The position numbers and the translations under genes are program-made. Of a DNA stretch of 47,266 nucleotides, positions 33,160-41,251 are shown piece after piece. Source of the DNA: Akkermansia sp. (GTDB taxonomy: Bacteria > Verrucomicrobiota > Verrucomicrobiia > Verrucomicrobiales > Akkermansiaceae); assembly GCA_024405455.1 (NCBI GenBank), contig JAKSOT010000005.1, forward strand, positions 1 to 47,266, written 5' to 3'. Every line of letters starts with the position of its first letter. The first letter of the stretch is position 1. The notes below the pieces were generated by a model. The model had not been told where the DNA came from. It worked only from the letters and a program-made list of their open reading frames with translations, and did not search any database.

Positions 33160-34392
33160 ATGAATCAAATGGATAAGCAAAATAGGATAGATGGGCTCCG
33201 GGAGGCTGTGGAGAGCGGCGACTTGGAGCGAGTTCGGGCGTTGCTGAAGGCGGCGTTCTGTGAGAAAGCGGATGGAGTGACGGCGCTGCATGTGGCGGCG
33301 GCGTTGGGGGAGGTTGAGGCGGCGCGCATGCTGCTGGATGCCGGCGACGATGTGAACGCGCAGGATGTGGCGCACGGTATTGCGCTGCACTATGCGGTTC
33401 GGCGCGGGCAGACGGCGATGGTTGCGCTGCTGCTGGAGCGCGGTTCCGACGACAGCCTGCGGAAGAAGTGGCGCACGCCAATGGAGCTTGCGGCCAAGCG
33501 CGGGTTCGTGGACATCGTGCGTCTGCTGGTGGAACACGGTGCGGACGGCGGGCCGGAGAGCCTGATCATCGCGGCGCGTCAGAAGGACCGCCGCATCGTG
33601 GAATGCCTGGTGGAGCACGGCGCGTGGGTGGGCGAGCAGGAAATCTGGCAGGCGGCGCTCAGCGGTTCCATTCCGCTGGTGGAGTACCTGGTGGCGCACC
33701 GGCAAACGCGCGGCGGCGTACCCGCCACGGAGGAGGAGCGCCTGATTGTGACGGTGGACTACCTGAACGACCACATGCACGTGCCCTACGCGTGGGAGAC
33801 GCTGCAATACCTGTCGGAACGCGGCGAGGCGGGTGCGGCTGCGCTGCGGCACCACCACCGTGCGCTGCTGCAAGCGGCGTTGAACGAGAGCGACGCGCGT
33901 GCCATCGCCATGCTCATCCGCGATGGCGCTGCGGAGGAAGTCGAGCTGCCGTTCTACAAGGGCGTTGGCGACGGCATTTGCCACAGTTTTATCGGGGCGC
34001 TCCTGCTCGAAGCGCGCGACGGCCATTTCCCGCGTTGGGATTTCCGCGCATGGACGGAGGACAAGCTGCACCTGCTGGCGGACATGCTGCGTCGGCTGGA
34101 CGTGGGCATCGAGGGCTGGCAGGATTTCCCGCACCACGAGCCGCCTGCGAAAATGAAATCCGAGCTGGAGCAGCTGCTGGCGCTACACCCGCAAACGCGC
34201 CGCCTGCACGAGCTCATCGAGCTGCTGGCGGGGCGGGTCGCCGCCATGTCGGACGCGCCGCGCGAGGCGCAGCTGGCGTACTGCACGGAGGTCTACTGGC
34301 TGCTGGATTGCATCTGGCTGCTGGGCTGGAACCCGAGGCTGATGCTGGTGGAGGCGCTTTTGCAAGCGCAAGGGGTCATTCTGAGGGAATGA
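33160..34392 (+). CDS. Ankyrin-repeat protein
   Basis: The 410-residue protein opens with about five ankyrin repeats, recognisable from GVTALHVAAALGEVEAARML, IALHYAVRRGQTAMVALLL, TPMELAAKRGFVDIVRLLVE, SLIIAARQKDRRIVECLVE and EIWQAALSGSIPLVEYLV. The C-terminal half is helical and has no recognised domain. There is no signal peptide, so it is probably cytoplasmic. ATG 33160 or 33169 may be used. It diverges from the methyltransferase operon but has normal GC-rich composition, so it belongs to the host chromosome. Partners are unknown. Confidence 0.82.
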   Translation: MNQMDKQNRIDGLREAVESGDLERVRALLKAAFCEKADGVTALHVAAALGEVEAARMLLDAGDDVNAQDVAHGIALHYAVRRGQTAMVALLLERGSDDSLRKKWRTPMELAAKRGFVDIVRLLVEHGADGGPESLIIAARQKDRRIVECLVEHGAWVGEQEIWQAALSGSIPLVEYLVAHRQTRGGVPATEEERLIVTVDYLNDHMHVPYAWETLQYLSERGEAGAAALRHHHRALLQAALNESDARAIAMLIRDGAAEEVELPFYKGVGDGICHSFIGALLLEARDGHFPRWDFRAWTEDKLHLLADMLRRLDVGIEGWQDFPHHEPPAKMKSELEQLLALHPQTRRLHELIELLAGRVAAMSDAPREAQLAYCTEVYWLLDCIWLLGWNPRLMLVEALLQAQGVILRE

Positions 34393-34403
34393 CCCTCAGA
34401 TTT

Positions 34404-34486
34404 ACAATTGACAATTTACCCGTCTCCGCTAAAGCTTCGCCGAGGCAAGCAATTTGAAAATTCGGCGCGCGGTGCGCGCGAATTTT
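34404..34486 (+). repeat. Composite 3'-end element after the ankyrin gene
   Basis: Two clear heptamers ACAATTG and ACAATTT (34404-34417) follow the stop codon by 11 bases. Next comes a copy of the second repeat (34419-34450; GTCTCCGCTAAAGC and CGCCGAGGCAAGC), then TTTGAAAATTCG and a palindrome (34457-34486) of GCGCGC-GGT-GCGCGC extended by AAAATTC/GAATTTT with one bulged G. This palindrome directly abuts the left inverted-repeat arm of hisC. Confidence 0.7.
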
Positions 34487-34517
34487 CTTAATCCTAATCC
34501 TAATCTTAATCCTAATT
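34483..34517. repeat. Left arm of the 35-bp inverted repeat flanking hisC
   Basis: A hexamer array of TAATCC/TAATCT units. It is an exact reverse complement of 35599-35633 over 35 bases, and its inner end overlaps the hisC stop codon (34516-34518) by two bases. Confidence 0.9.
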
Positions 34518-35595
34518 ACTCCTCCAGGAGTGCGTTTAGGCAGCGTTCGTTTTGCTCTGGGGTGCCGATGGTGATGCGGACGTGTTGGGGGAGGTTGTAT
34601 TCATCCATGGGACGGAGGATGATGCCTTTGGCGAGGCATTTGTTGAAGCAGGCGCGGCCGTTGCCGACGTTGACGAGGATGAAATTGGTTTGGGTGGGAA
34701 CGTACGGGATGTGGTGGGCATCCAGGGCGTCGTAGAATTGCCGGCGGCCCTGGCGCACGGTTTCGACGGTGCGGGCGAGGTGTTCGGTGTCGTTAATGGC
34801 GGCGCGTGCGGCGGCCTGCGCGGGAACGGACACGTTGAAGGCGCAGCGGACGCGGTGGAGGAGGTCGGCGATGTCGGGGCGGGTGATGGCGTAGCCGACG
34901 CGGAGGCCGGCGAGTCCGTACGCCTTGGAGAAGGTGCGCAGGACGGCCACGCGGCGGCCCTGCTCCACGTATTTGATGGTGTTGGGCTGCTCGTCGGCGA
35001 AGTCGATGTACGCCTCGTCGAACACCACCAGGACGTGGTCAGGCACGGCGTCCATGAAGGCGTCGATCTCCTGCTGACCGACCATGGTGCCGATGGGGTT
35101 GGTGGGGTTGGCGATGAAGACGATGCGGGTCTGCGGGGTGATGGCCTGCAGCATGGCGGGGAGGTCGTGCGACCAGTCGGGCTTGTTGGGAACGGAGACG
35201 TAACCCGCGTTGAAGCACTGGGCGGCCACCTTGTACATCATGAAACTGCGGTCGGCGGCCACGGCGTTGGTTTCGCTGTTGAGGTAGATCATGGCGAGCA
35301 GGGTGATAAGCTCGCTGCTGCCGGCGCCGGTGACGATCTGCTCCAGCTGCACGCCGTGGAAGTCTGCAAGGCGGTCGCGGAGGTCGTGCGCGCCGCCGTC
35401 GGGGTAGATGTGGGTGCGGGTGAGGGTTTCCTGCATGGCCTGGACGGCCTTGGGTGAGGGCCCGATGGGGTTCTCGTTGGAGGCGAGCTTGATGATGGAC
35501 GCGGGGTCCATGCCGAGCTCGCGCGCGGTTTCCTCAATGGGCTTGCCCGCCTTGTAGGGAATGAGGGAAGAGATGTAGGGATTAGCTTCGGACAT
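34516..35595 (-). CDS. hisC: Histidinol-phosphate aminotransferase
   Basis: HisC transfers the amino group from glutamate to imidazole-acetol phosphate in histidine synthesis, using PLP. The 359-residue class I/II aminotransferase shows KLASNENPIGPSP at the N-terminus, FIANPTNPIGT, VVFDEAYIDF, the PLP-lysine segment RTFSKAYGLAGLRVGY and the C-terminal phosphate-binding VRITIGT. These match HisC rather than other aminotransferases. ATG 35595 is chosen; the 15 codons upstream encode Ile/Leu repeats from the hexamer array and are not part of the protein. No other his gene is near. The gene is exactly bracketed by a 35-bp inverted repeat. Confidence 0.92.
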   Translation of the reverse strand: MSEANPYISSLIPYKAGKPIEETARELGMDPASIIKLASNENPIGPSPKAVQAMQETLTRTHIYPDGGAHDLRDRLADFHGVQLEQIVTGAGSSELITLLAMIYLNSETNAVAADRSFMMYKVAAQCFNAGYVSVPNKPDWSHDLPAMLQAITPQTRIVFIANPTNPIGTMVGQQEIDAFMDAVPDHVLVVFDEAYIDFADEQPNTIKYVEQGRRVAVLRTFSKAYGLAGLRVGYAITRPDIADLLHRVRCAFNVSVPAQAAARAAINDTEHLARTVETVRQGRRQFYDALDAHHIPYVPTQTNFILVNVGNGRACFNKCLAKGIILRPMDEYNLPQHVRITIGTPEQNERCLNALLEE

Positions 35596-35598
35596 GAT

Positions 35599-35633
35599 AA
35601 TTAGGATTAAGATTAGGATTAGGATTAAGAAAA
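35599..35633. repeat. Right arm of the 35-bp inverted repeat flanking hisC
   Basis: Hexamer array of ATTAGG/ATTAAG units beginning three bases upstream of the hisC ATG. It is the exact reverse complement of 34483-34517. A 12-bp hairpin, AACGTCCATCCG with CGGATGGACGTT, follows at 35632-35664. Confidence 0.9.
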
Positions 35634-35672
35634 CGTCCATCCGGCGGAACGTCGGATGGACGTTGAAATCAC

Positions 35673-35729
35673 GCGGCGCAGCCGCCGAACTTTATAAATT
35701 GTAAATCGTCAATCGTCAATTGTAAATTA
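35673..35729 (-). repeat. Composite 3'-end element after tdh
   Basis: Read leftward from the tdh stop: five heptamers (35729-35695; TAATTTA, CAATTGA, CGATTGA, CGATTTA, CAATTTA), then TAAAGTTCG and a short palindrome GCGGC-TGC-GCCGC (35685-35673). The array overlaps the stop codon. It matches 36811-36845 at 32 of 35 positions in inverted orientation. Confidence 0.75.
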
Positions 35730-36758
35730 TTTGGCCCACGTGAGGATGACCTTGCCGGACTTGCCGGAGTTCATGGCGTCGAAGCCGTCCTTGAAGTCGG
35801 TGTAGTCCAGGCGGTGGGTGATGATGGGTGAGACATCCAGGCCGGAGCGGATCATGGCATCCATCTTCTGCCAGGTGGAGAACATCTCGCGGCCGTAGAT
35901 GCCTTTCATCTTGAGGCCCTTCCAGACGAAGGTGTTCCAGTCGATGCCGGAGCCGCCGGGCTGGATGCCGAGCAGGGAGATGCGGCCGCCGTACATGGAG
36001 TGCTTGATGACATCCTGCAGGCAGGAGGGCGCGCCGCTCATCTCCAGGCACACGCCGTACCCCTCGTCGATGCCGAGGTCCTTCTTGGCCTGGTCGATGG
36101 AGTCGCCGTCCTTGACGTTGACGGTGCGGTCGGCGCCCATCTTCTTGGCGAGGCCGAGGCGGAAGTCGGAGATATCGGTGACGGTGACGCTCTTGGCGCC
36201 GGCCTTCTTGCAGACGGCGGTGGCCATGGAGCCGATGAGGCCCGCGCCGGTGATGAGCACGTCCTCACCCACCAAATCCCAGGAGAGGGCGGTGTGGGTG
36301 GCGTTGCCGAGGGGGTCCAGGATGGAGGCGATCTCCATGGACATATCCGGGTGGATGGGCACCACGTTGCTCTGCGGGATGGAGAGGTACTCCGCGAAGG
36401 CGCCGGGGCGGTTCACGCCCACGCCCTGGGTGTTCGGGCAAAGGTGGTACATGCCGCGGCGGCAGTTGTGGCAATGGCCGCAGACGATGTGGCCCTCGCC
36501 GGAGACGACCTGTCCGGGCTTGTAGGCGGTCACGGCCGCGCCCACCTTCTCGATGATGCCGCAGTACTCGTGGCCCACGTGCATGCCGATGGGGATGGTC
36601 TGCTGGGCCCAGGGGTCCCAGTTCCAGATGTGCATGTCGGTGCCGCAGATGGCGGTCTTGTAAATCTTGATGAGAACATCGTTGGGTCCGACTTCGGGCA
36701 TGGGTACGTCCAACAGCTCGAGCCCCTTGTCAGCCTTTGTTTTGACGAGAGCCTTCAT
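35727..36758 (-). CDS. tdh: L-threonine 3-dehydrogenase
   Basis: Tdh oxidises L-threonine to 2-amino-3-ketobutyrate with NAD. The 343-residue zinc alcohol-dehydrogenase-family protein has the catalytic zinc site [11 protein letters not shown] and GHEYCGII, the structural zinc cysteines in [15 protein letters not shown], and the NAD-binding [13 protein letters not shown]. The opening [19 protein letters not shown] and the [11 protein letters not shown] motif are characteristic of Tdh. The usual partner kbl is not next to it. It is flanked on both sides by inverted copies of a 35-bp heptamer array. Confidence 0.94.
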   Translation of the reverse strand: MKALVKTKADKGLELLDVPMPEVGPNDVLIKIYKTAICGTDMHIWNWDPWAQQTIPIGMHVGHEYCGIIEKVGAAVTAYKPGQVVSGEGHIVCGHCHNCRRGMYHLCPNTQGVGVNRPGAFAEYLSIPQSNVVPIHPDMSMEIASILDPLGNATHTALSWDLVGEDVLITGAGLIGSMATAVCKKAGAKSVTVTDISDFRLGLAKKMGADRTVNVKDGDSIDQAKKDLGIDEGYGVCLEMSGAPSCLQDVIKHSMYGGRISLLGIQPGGSGIDWNTFVWKGLKMKGIYGREMFSTWQKMDAMIRSGLDVSPIITHRLDYTDFKDGFDAMNSGKSGKVILTWAK

Positions 36759-36810
36759 ATGGGTGTCATTCTACACTTTTCCCTTGCCGATGCAAGGGGA
36801 AAAGTGGGGG

Positions 36811-36873
36811 CAATTTACAATTTACGATTGACGATTTACAATTTGGAAAGTTCGCGCGCCGCGGGGCGGCGCG
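36811..36873 (+). repeat. Composite element between divergent tdh and peptidase genes
   Basis: Five heptamers (36811-36845; CAATTTA, CAATTTA, CGATTGA, CGATTTA, CAATTTG), then GAAAGTTCG and the palindrome CGCGCCGC-GGG-GCGGCGCG (36855-36873). Unlike most copies this one lies at two gene starts, 53 bases from the tdh ATG and 44 from the peptidase ATG. Confidence 0.75.
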
Positions 36874-36916
36874 ATGTTTTCTTGCCATGGCGGTTGCGGG
36901 GTGGTAGGATGGGGGC

Positions 36917-38257
36917 ATGAGCAAGATAGATGACCTTTTTGCCTTTTTGAGTATCCCGAGCGTGTCCGCTGTGGCGGAGTATGCGAAGGATGTGGAGCGT
37001 TGCGCGGATTTCCTGGTGGAGAAGCTGGGCTCGCTTGGTTTCGATGCGAAGAAGCACCTGACGGACATCCACCCGATTGTGGTGGCGCACAGCCCAAAGG
37101 TGGAGGGCGCGCCCACGGTGCTCATCTACGGCCACTACGATGTGATGCCCGTGGATCCCATCTCGGAGTGGAAGAGCGACCCCTTCAAGCCTGAAATCCG
37201 CGACGGCCGCGTGTACGCCCGCGGCGCGTCCGACGACAAGGGCGAGATCATGGCGCACATCCTGGGCGCGCAGGAGGTGATCCAGGAGGACGGCAAGCTG
37301 CCGCTCAACGTGATTTACCTGCTGGAGGGCGAGGAGGAGCGCGGCAGCGAGAGCCTGTTCAAGTTCATCCGCACGCCGGAGGCCCAGAAGGATCTGGCGT
37401 GCGACGTCATCGTGGTGAGCGACACGGGCATGGCCGCACCGGACATCCCGTCGTTCTCGTACGGGCTGAAGGGCCTGTGCTGCTTCGAGCTGGAGGTTTC
37501 CGCGCCCGCCATGGACCTGCACTCCGGCATCTTCGGCGGCGCGGTGGCCAACCCAATCACCACGCTCTGCGAGATGATCGCCACCACGCACGATGAAAAC
37601 AACCACGTGGCCGTGGAGGGCTTCTACGACGGCGTGCATGAAATCGAGCAGTGGGAGCGCGAGAGCTGGCGCCGCGTGCCCGGCATGAGCGATGCCGAGC
37701 TGGCGGAGCTCACCGGCGTGCCGCAGCTCCGCACGGAAACGGGCTTCACCGGCGCGGAATGCGTGTACGCCCGCCCCACCTTCGAGCTCAACGGCATCTC
37801 CGGCGGCTACGAGGGCGAGGGCTCCAAGACGGTCATCCCCACGCACGCGTTCGCCAAGATGAGCTGCCGCCTGGTGCCCGGCCAGGACCCCGAGGCCGTG
37901 ATGGACAAGGTGGAGGCCCACTTCAAGAAGGTGTGCCCGCCGAGCGTGCGCATGAAGTTCACCCGCCAGCACGCGGGCGACGCCTACCTGAGCGACCCCA
38001 ACTCCGCGTTCGGCAAGGCGGCGCAGAAGGCGCAGGAAATGACTTTCGGCAACGCGCCCGTGCTGGTGCGCGAGGGCGGCTCCATCCCGATTATCGCGGA
38101 GGTTTCCAAGGTGCTCGGCAAGGATGCCCTCTTCCTGGGTCTTGACCTTCCGGACGCCCGCATCCACTCGCCCAACGAGAACATGCGCGTGGAGATTTTC
38201 GAGAAGGGAATCGAGATGGCGAAGAATATGCTCAGGCTTATGGCTAAAGCCAAATAG
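36917..38257 (+). CDS. M20-family metallopeptidase (dipeptidase-like)
   Basis: The 446-residue protein has the M20 motifs IYGHYDVMPVD (first zinc His and general Asp), ARGASDDKG (bridging Asp), EGEEERGS (general base Glu and zinc Glu) and VVSDTGM. The central dimerisation domain follows, and the C-terminal zinc histidine lies near HSPNENMR. Relatives hydrolyse dipeptides or N-acyl amino acids in the cytoplasm; the exact substrate is not clear from sequence. GGGGG just upstream of ATG may act in ribosome binding. It runs in the same direction as the ABC gene, with a composite repeat between them. Confidence 0.88.
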   Translation: MSKIDDLFAFLSIPSVSAVAEYAKDVERCADFLVEKLGSLGFDAKKHLTDIHPIVVAHSPKVEGAPTVLIYGHYDVMPVDPISEWKSDPFKPEIRDGRVYARGASDDKGEIMAHILGAQEVIQEDGKLPLNVIYLLEGEEERGSESLFKFIRTPEAQKDLACDVIVVSDTGMAAPDIPSFSYGLKGLCCFELEVSAPAMDLHSGIFGGAVANPITTLCEMIATTHDENNHVAVEGFYDGVHEIEQWERESWRRVPGMSDAELAELTGVPQLRTETGFTGAECVYARPTFELNGISGGYEGEGSKTVIPTHAFAKMSCRLVPGQDPEAVMDKVEAHFKKVCPPSVRMKFTRQHAGDAYLSDPNSAFGKAAQKAQEMTFGNAPVLVREGGSIPIIAEVSKVLGKDALFLGLDLPDARIHSPNENMRVEIFEKGIEMAKNMLRLMAKAK

Positions 38258-38262
38258 GATTT

Positions 38263-38315
38263 ACTAGGTACTAAGTACTAGGTACTATTTTAAAATTCGC
38301 GCGCCGTGCGGCGCG
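38263..38315 (+). repeat. Composite 3'-end element after the M20 peptidase
   Basis: Four heptamers (38263-38290; ACTAGGT, ACTAAGT, ACTAGGT, ACTATTT) begin five bases after the stop codon. Then come TAAAATTCG and the palindrome CGCGCCG-TG-CGGCGCG (38300-38315), followed by GGGGATG. The heptamer type is that of the element after vsr. Confidence 0.75.
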
Positions 38316-38335
38316 GGGATGTTCGAGCAGAAGAA

Positions 38336-39190
38336 ATGGCGGCGGCGGTTGAGATAGATTCCGTGCACAAGAGCTTCCCCGGGCATTGGGGAAAGGGCGG
38401 GGTCTATGCCGTCAAGGGCGTGAGCCTGCACATCGGGGAAGGCGGCGTGTACGGCCTCATCGGCCCCAACGGCAGCGGCAAGAGCACCATCATGAAAATG
38501 CTGGTGGGCCTGCTGCGCCCGGATGCCGGCTCCTGCCGCGTGTTCGGCCACCCCGCCGCGGCTTCCGTCAACCGCAGAGAGATTGGCTTCCTGCCGGAAA
38601 ACCCGTACTTCTACAAGTTCCTCACCGGCGCGGAGACCGTGCGTTTCTACGGCCGCCTGTGCGGTCTGCGCGGCGCCGCGCTGCGCGGGCGCACGGACGA
38701 GCTGCTGGAACTCACGGGGCTGCAAGAGGCGGCGCAGCGGCGTCTGGGCGGATATTCCAAGGGCATGCTGCAGCGCGTGGGCCTGGCGCAGGCGCTGGTG
38801 CAGCGTCCGCGCCTGCTGGTGCTGGACGAGCCGACCGCCGGGGTGGACCCGCTCGGCTCCCGCACCATCCGGGACATCATCATGAACCTGCGCGCGCAGG
38901 GCACCACCATCTTCCTCTGCTCCCACCTGCTGGAGCAGGTGCAGGAAGTCTGCGACCGCGTGGGTATCCTCTACCAGGGCAACCTGATTGCGGAGGGCTC
39001 CGTGGACGAATTGACGCGCGACTCCCGCCGCACCGAGGTGACGCTGTCCAACCCCACGCCGGAGCTGCTGGAGCAGCTGCGCGCCGTGGCTGGGGACGCC
39101 TGGGTGGGCACCGCACCCGCCCGCAACACGCTGGAAAGCGTCTTCCTCAAGGGTATACGGGCGAAATTGGCGGAGAAAAGGGGGGATTAG
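38336..39190 (+). CDS. ABC transporter ATP-binding protein
   Basis: The 284-residue protein has Walker A GPNGSGKST near 45, the signature YSKGMLQRVGLAQAL, Walker B LLVLDEPTAGVDPLG and the H-loop LCSHLLEQV. It resembles the CcmA/NatA-type ATPases that export drugs, antibiotics or sodium, or work with gliding/secretion permeases. No permease gene is adjacent: the next gene is on the other strand. So it is an orphan, or its permease is elsewhere. ATG 38336 is preferred over a start at 38306, which lies in the repeat. Confidence 0.87.
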   Translation: MAAAVEIDSVHKSFPGHWGKGGVYAVKGVSLHIGEGGVYGLIGPNGSGKSTIMKMLVGLLRPDAGSCRVFGHPAAASVNRREIGFLPENPYFYKFLTGAETVRFYGRLCGLRGAALRGRTDELLELTGLQEAAQRRLGGYSKGMLQRVGLAQALVQRPRLLVLDEPTAGVDPLGSRTIRDIIMNLRAQGTTIFLCSHLLEQVQEVCDRVGILYQGNLIAEGSVDELTRDSRRTEVTLSNPTPELLEQLRAVAGDAWVGTAPARNTLESVFLKGIRAKLAEKRGD

Positions 39191-39196
39191 GGGTGC

Positions 39197-39293
39197 CAAT
39201 TTACAATTGACGATTTACAATTTACCCGTCTTCGCCCCTGCGGGGCTACGCCGAGGCAAGCAATTTGTAAAGTTCGCCGCGCCGGTGGCGCGG
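39197..39293 (+). repeat. Composite 3'-end element after the ABC gene
   Basis: Four heptamers (39197-39224; CAATTTA, CAATTGA, CGATTTA, CAATTTA) begin six bases after the stop. A copy of the second repeat follows (39225-39261) with an internal CGCCCCTGCGGGGC hairpin, then CAATTTGTAAAGTTCG and the palindrome CCGCGCC-GGT-GGCGCGG (39277-39293). It has the same order of parts as the element at 34404. Confidence 0.75.
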
Positions 39294-39306
39294 GAATGGT
39301 TCAATG

Positions 39307-40626
39307 TCATCCGCCGAAGGTGAGCAGCCATTTCCAGGCGGGCAGGGCGTGGATGGTGCCGTGCGGGGTGGGTATGTCCTCCTCGTGTCCCTCGGTGACC
39401 ACCCAGGCGTTTTTGATTCCGGTTTCCTGCATGGCGGTGGTCAGGGCGCGCAGCTCGCGGCGGCGCGTGGTGGCGTCGTCCATGGCGTGGCACACCTGCA
39501 CCAGATGGCGTCCGCCGCCGGGCAGGGTGGCCAGGAAGTCAACCTCGTACTTGTTCTGCGTGGTGTAGTAGTAGAGGTCGTGCGTGTGGCGGCGCAGCTC
39601 CACGCAGACGATGTTCTCCAGCATCTGGCCTGTGTTGGCGGTGATGCGCGCGCCGAGGGATGCGGCCATGGCGTGGTCGGTGCAGTAGACCTTGTGCATG
39701 CGGCGCTGCTGCTCGCCCATGCTGGCGGAGCATGCCGGCACGGTGATGAGGAAGAAGGCGTCCTCCAGCCACTGCACGTACTGTGAGATGGTCTCGCGGC
39801 TCACGCTGTAGCCCATGGATGAAAAATCCTTGCACACCTTGCTCACGGAGAACAGTGCGCCCACCTGGTTGAGCATGCGGCGCGCCAGGCTGCGCAGCAC
39901 GAGCGGCTGCCCCACGGCGTTGCGCTCCACAACATCGTGGTACAGGATGGAGGAAAAATACTCCTGGTGCAGCTGGCGGCGTCGCTCCGCGGAGAGACCG
40001 TACACCTCCGGGAACCCTCCCGTCTGCTTGTAGTTCTCCCACGCGCGCAGCACCTCCATGCGCTGCGTGGTGGATAGGCGCCCCGCCTTGCGGCTCACCT
40101 TCGCGCGTGTCAAATACTCCCCGAACGAGAACGGGTACAGCTCCCACGTCATCGTCCGCCCGCGCAGGCACGTGGCGATTTCCTTGGACAGCAGCTTGGA
40201 CGACGACCCCGTGAGGTATATCTCGCTCTTCTCGTCGCGCCGCAGACGCTCGATGAACAGCTGCCAGCCGGGATAGTCCTGCATCTCGTCGAAGATGAAG
40301 TACACCTTCTCCTTGCGCCGCTTCTCCGGGTACAGGCTGTAGTACGCCTCGTACAGGTCGTTCCAGTCCCCCTCCTCCAGCGCCGCCAGGCGGTCGTCCA
40401 TAAAATTCAGCCACACGATGTTCTCCCGCGCCACGCGTTTTTTCCTCAACCCCGCCACGATTCCCTCCATCAGCGTGCTCTTCCCGCACCGCCGCACTCC
40501 CATGCAGATCGACACCTTCTTCTCGTACGGCTCGATCACCAAATCGCGCGGGGTGCTCCCCTCCAGCTCCATCTGCTGGCGGTCCAGGATGATTTCTCGC
40601 AACGCTTGCCGCAATTCCATGTTCAT
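39307..40626 (-). CDS. AAA-type ATPase with DUF4143 domain, second copy
   Basis: The 439-residue protein has Walker A CMGVRRCGKSTLM, Walker B YFIFDEMQDYP, a sensor-like YLTGSSSKLLS and arginine-rich RGRTMTWEL, then the DUF4143-type C-terminal half with YCTDHAMAASLG and GQMLENIVCVELRR. The final NKYEVDFLAT recalls a nuclease-like core. It is clearly a separate lineage from the ATPase at 1.7 kb. Start may be 40626 or 40620. It is a single leftward gene under its own promoter at 40635-40663, facing the composite repeat of the ABC gene. Confidence 0.82.
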   Translation of the reverse strand: MNMELRQALREIILDRQQMELEGSTPRDLVIEPYEKKVSICMGVRRCGKSTLMEGIVAGLRKKRVARENIVWLNFMDDRLAALEEGDWNDLYEAYYSLYPEKRRKEKVYFIFDEMQDYPGWQLFIERLRRDEKSEIYLTGSSSKLLSKEIATCLRGRTMTWELYPFSFGEYLTRAKVSRKAGRLSTTQRMEVLRAWENYKQTGGFPEVYGLSAERRRQLHQEYFSSILYHDVVERNAVGQPLVLRSLARRMLNQVGALFSVSKVCKDFSSMGYSVSRETISQYVQWLEDAFFLITVPACSASMGEQQRRMHKVYCTDHAMAASLGARITANTGQMLENIVCVELRRHTHDLYYYTTQNKYEVDFLATLPGGGRHLVQVCHAMDDATTRRRELRALTTAMQETGIKNAWVVTEGHEEDIPTPHGTIHALPAWKWLLTFGG

Positions 40627-40634
40627 ACCCGCAA

Positions 40635-40663
40635 AAATTACCATTTCTGACGCCAAATGTCAA
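40635..40663 (-). promoter_or_regulatory. Promoter of the second DUF4143 ATPase
   Basis: Read leftward: TTGACA (40663-40658), 17-base spacer starting TTTGG, TAATTT (40640-40635), then eight bases to the ATG. The sequence CGCAAAAATT occurs on each side of it as a direct repeat (about 40630-40639 and 40671-40680). Confidence 0.55.
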
Positions 40664-41000
40664 CAGAATTCGCAAAAATTGCGAAAAAAAACGTCAAAAA
40701 ACAAGAAAAACAGAAGCGAAAGACGACAGAAAAAGAAAAAAGTTGCAGCGAACGGCGTCAGGAATGCAAAATTCCTGCGCCGGGAAATTGGCCTGGCAGG
40801 ATTATATAAATGCATTTGTTTGTAGTGTGTTGGGGTGGTGGTGGCGGGTGTTGGCGCTCATACGCCCCGCCGCAAAGCGGCGGGACTCCGTTAGTTGCAA
40901 GTGCGAAGGGGGACAATCCCCACCCTTCCGGGATGGGGCAAACTTTGTGTCGCCATCGGGATGGCTCACATAGAGCGCGCCTGTCGGCGCGTGGCGAAAT

Positions 41001-41029
41001 GTTTCCTCTGGCGTATTGCCAGAGGAAAC
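41001..41029. repeat. Perfect 12-bp hairpin in the gene-free region
   Basis: GTTTCCTCTGGC (41001-41012) and GCCAGAGGAAAC (41018-41029) with a five-base loop. There is no T-run, so it could be a transcript structure or a protein-binding site. Confidence 0.6.
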
Positions 41030-41063
41030 TTGTAATCATCCGCGTCTGGCCTGTCTCGGCGGC

Positions 41064-41092
41064 CTGTCTCGGCGTAGCTTTAGCGAAGACGG
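41064..41092 (+). repeat. TCTCGGCG dispersed repeat, copy near 41.1 kb
   Basis: CTGTCTCGGCGTAGC followed by TTTAGCGAAGACGG. A partial copy (CTGTCTCGGC) sits immediately upstream at 41051-41060. It is nearly identical to 44731-44760, and its reverse complement matches 34419-34450. Confidence 0.75.
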
Positions 41093-41110
41093 AACCACGG
41101 TAACGCCGCC

Positions 41111-41153
41111 CTGTCTCGGCGTAGCAAGGGCGCGAAGCGCCTCGCGGAGACGG
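41111..41153 (+). repeat. TCTCGGCG dispersed repeat, expanded copy
   Basis: Same ends (CTGTCTCGGCGTAGC and GGAGACGG), but the centre is replaced by a longer GC-rich hairpin, AGGGCGCGAAGCGCCT. The variable centre between conserved ends also occurs in the copy at 39225-39261. Confidence 0.7.
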
Positions 41154-41251
41154 ACGGACGGCGGTGTGGGCCGGTGTGGGCGAGCGTAACTATCCACGCC
41201 CATTCACTCCAACGCCGCCCGCCGCGCGCTGGGGGGCGTGCGCGGATATGC

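Noticed and set aside
32698..34137. Leftward 479-codon open frame antisense to the ankyrin gene and running through the intergenic region
   Set aside because: Most of it is the reverse of a clear ankyrin-repeat gene with Arg/Gln/His-rich shadow composition; its 3' end runs into the first methyltransferase gene. Only the intergenic part looks protein-like, and it lacks a good start.
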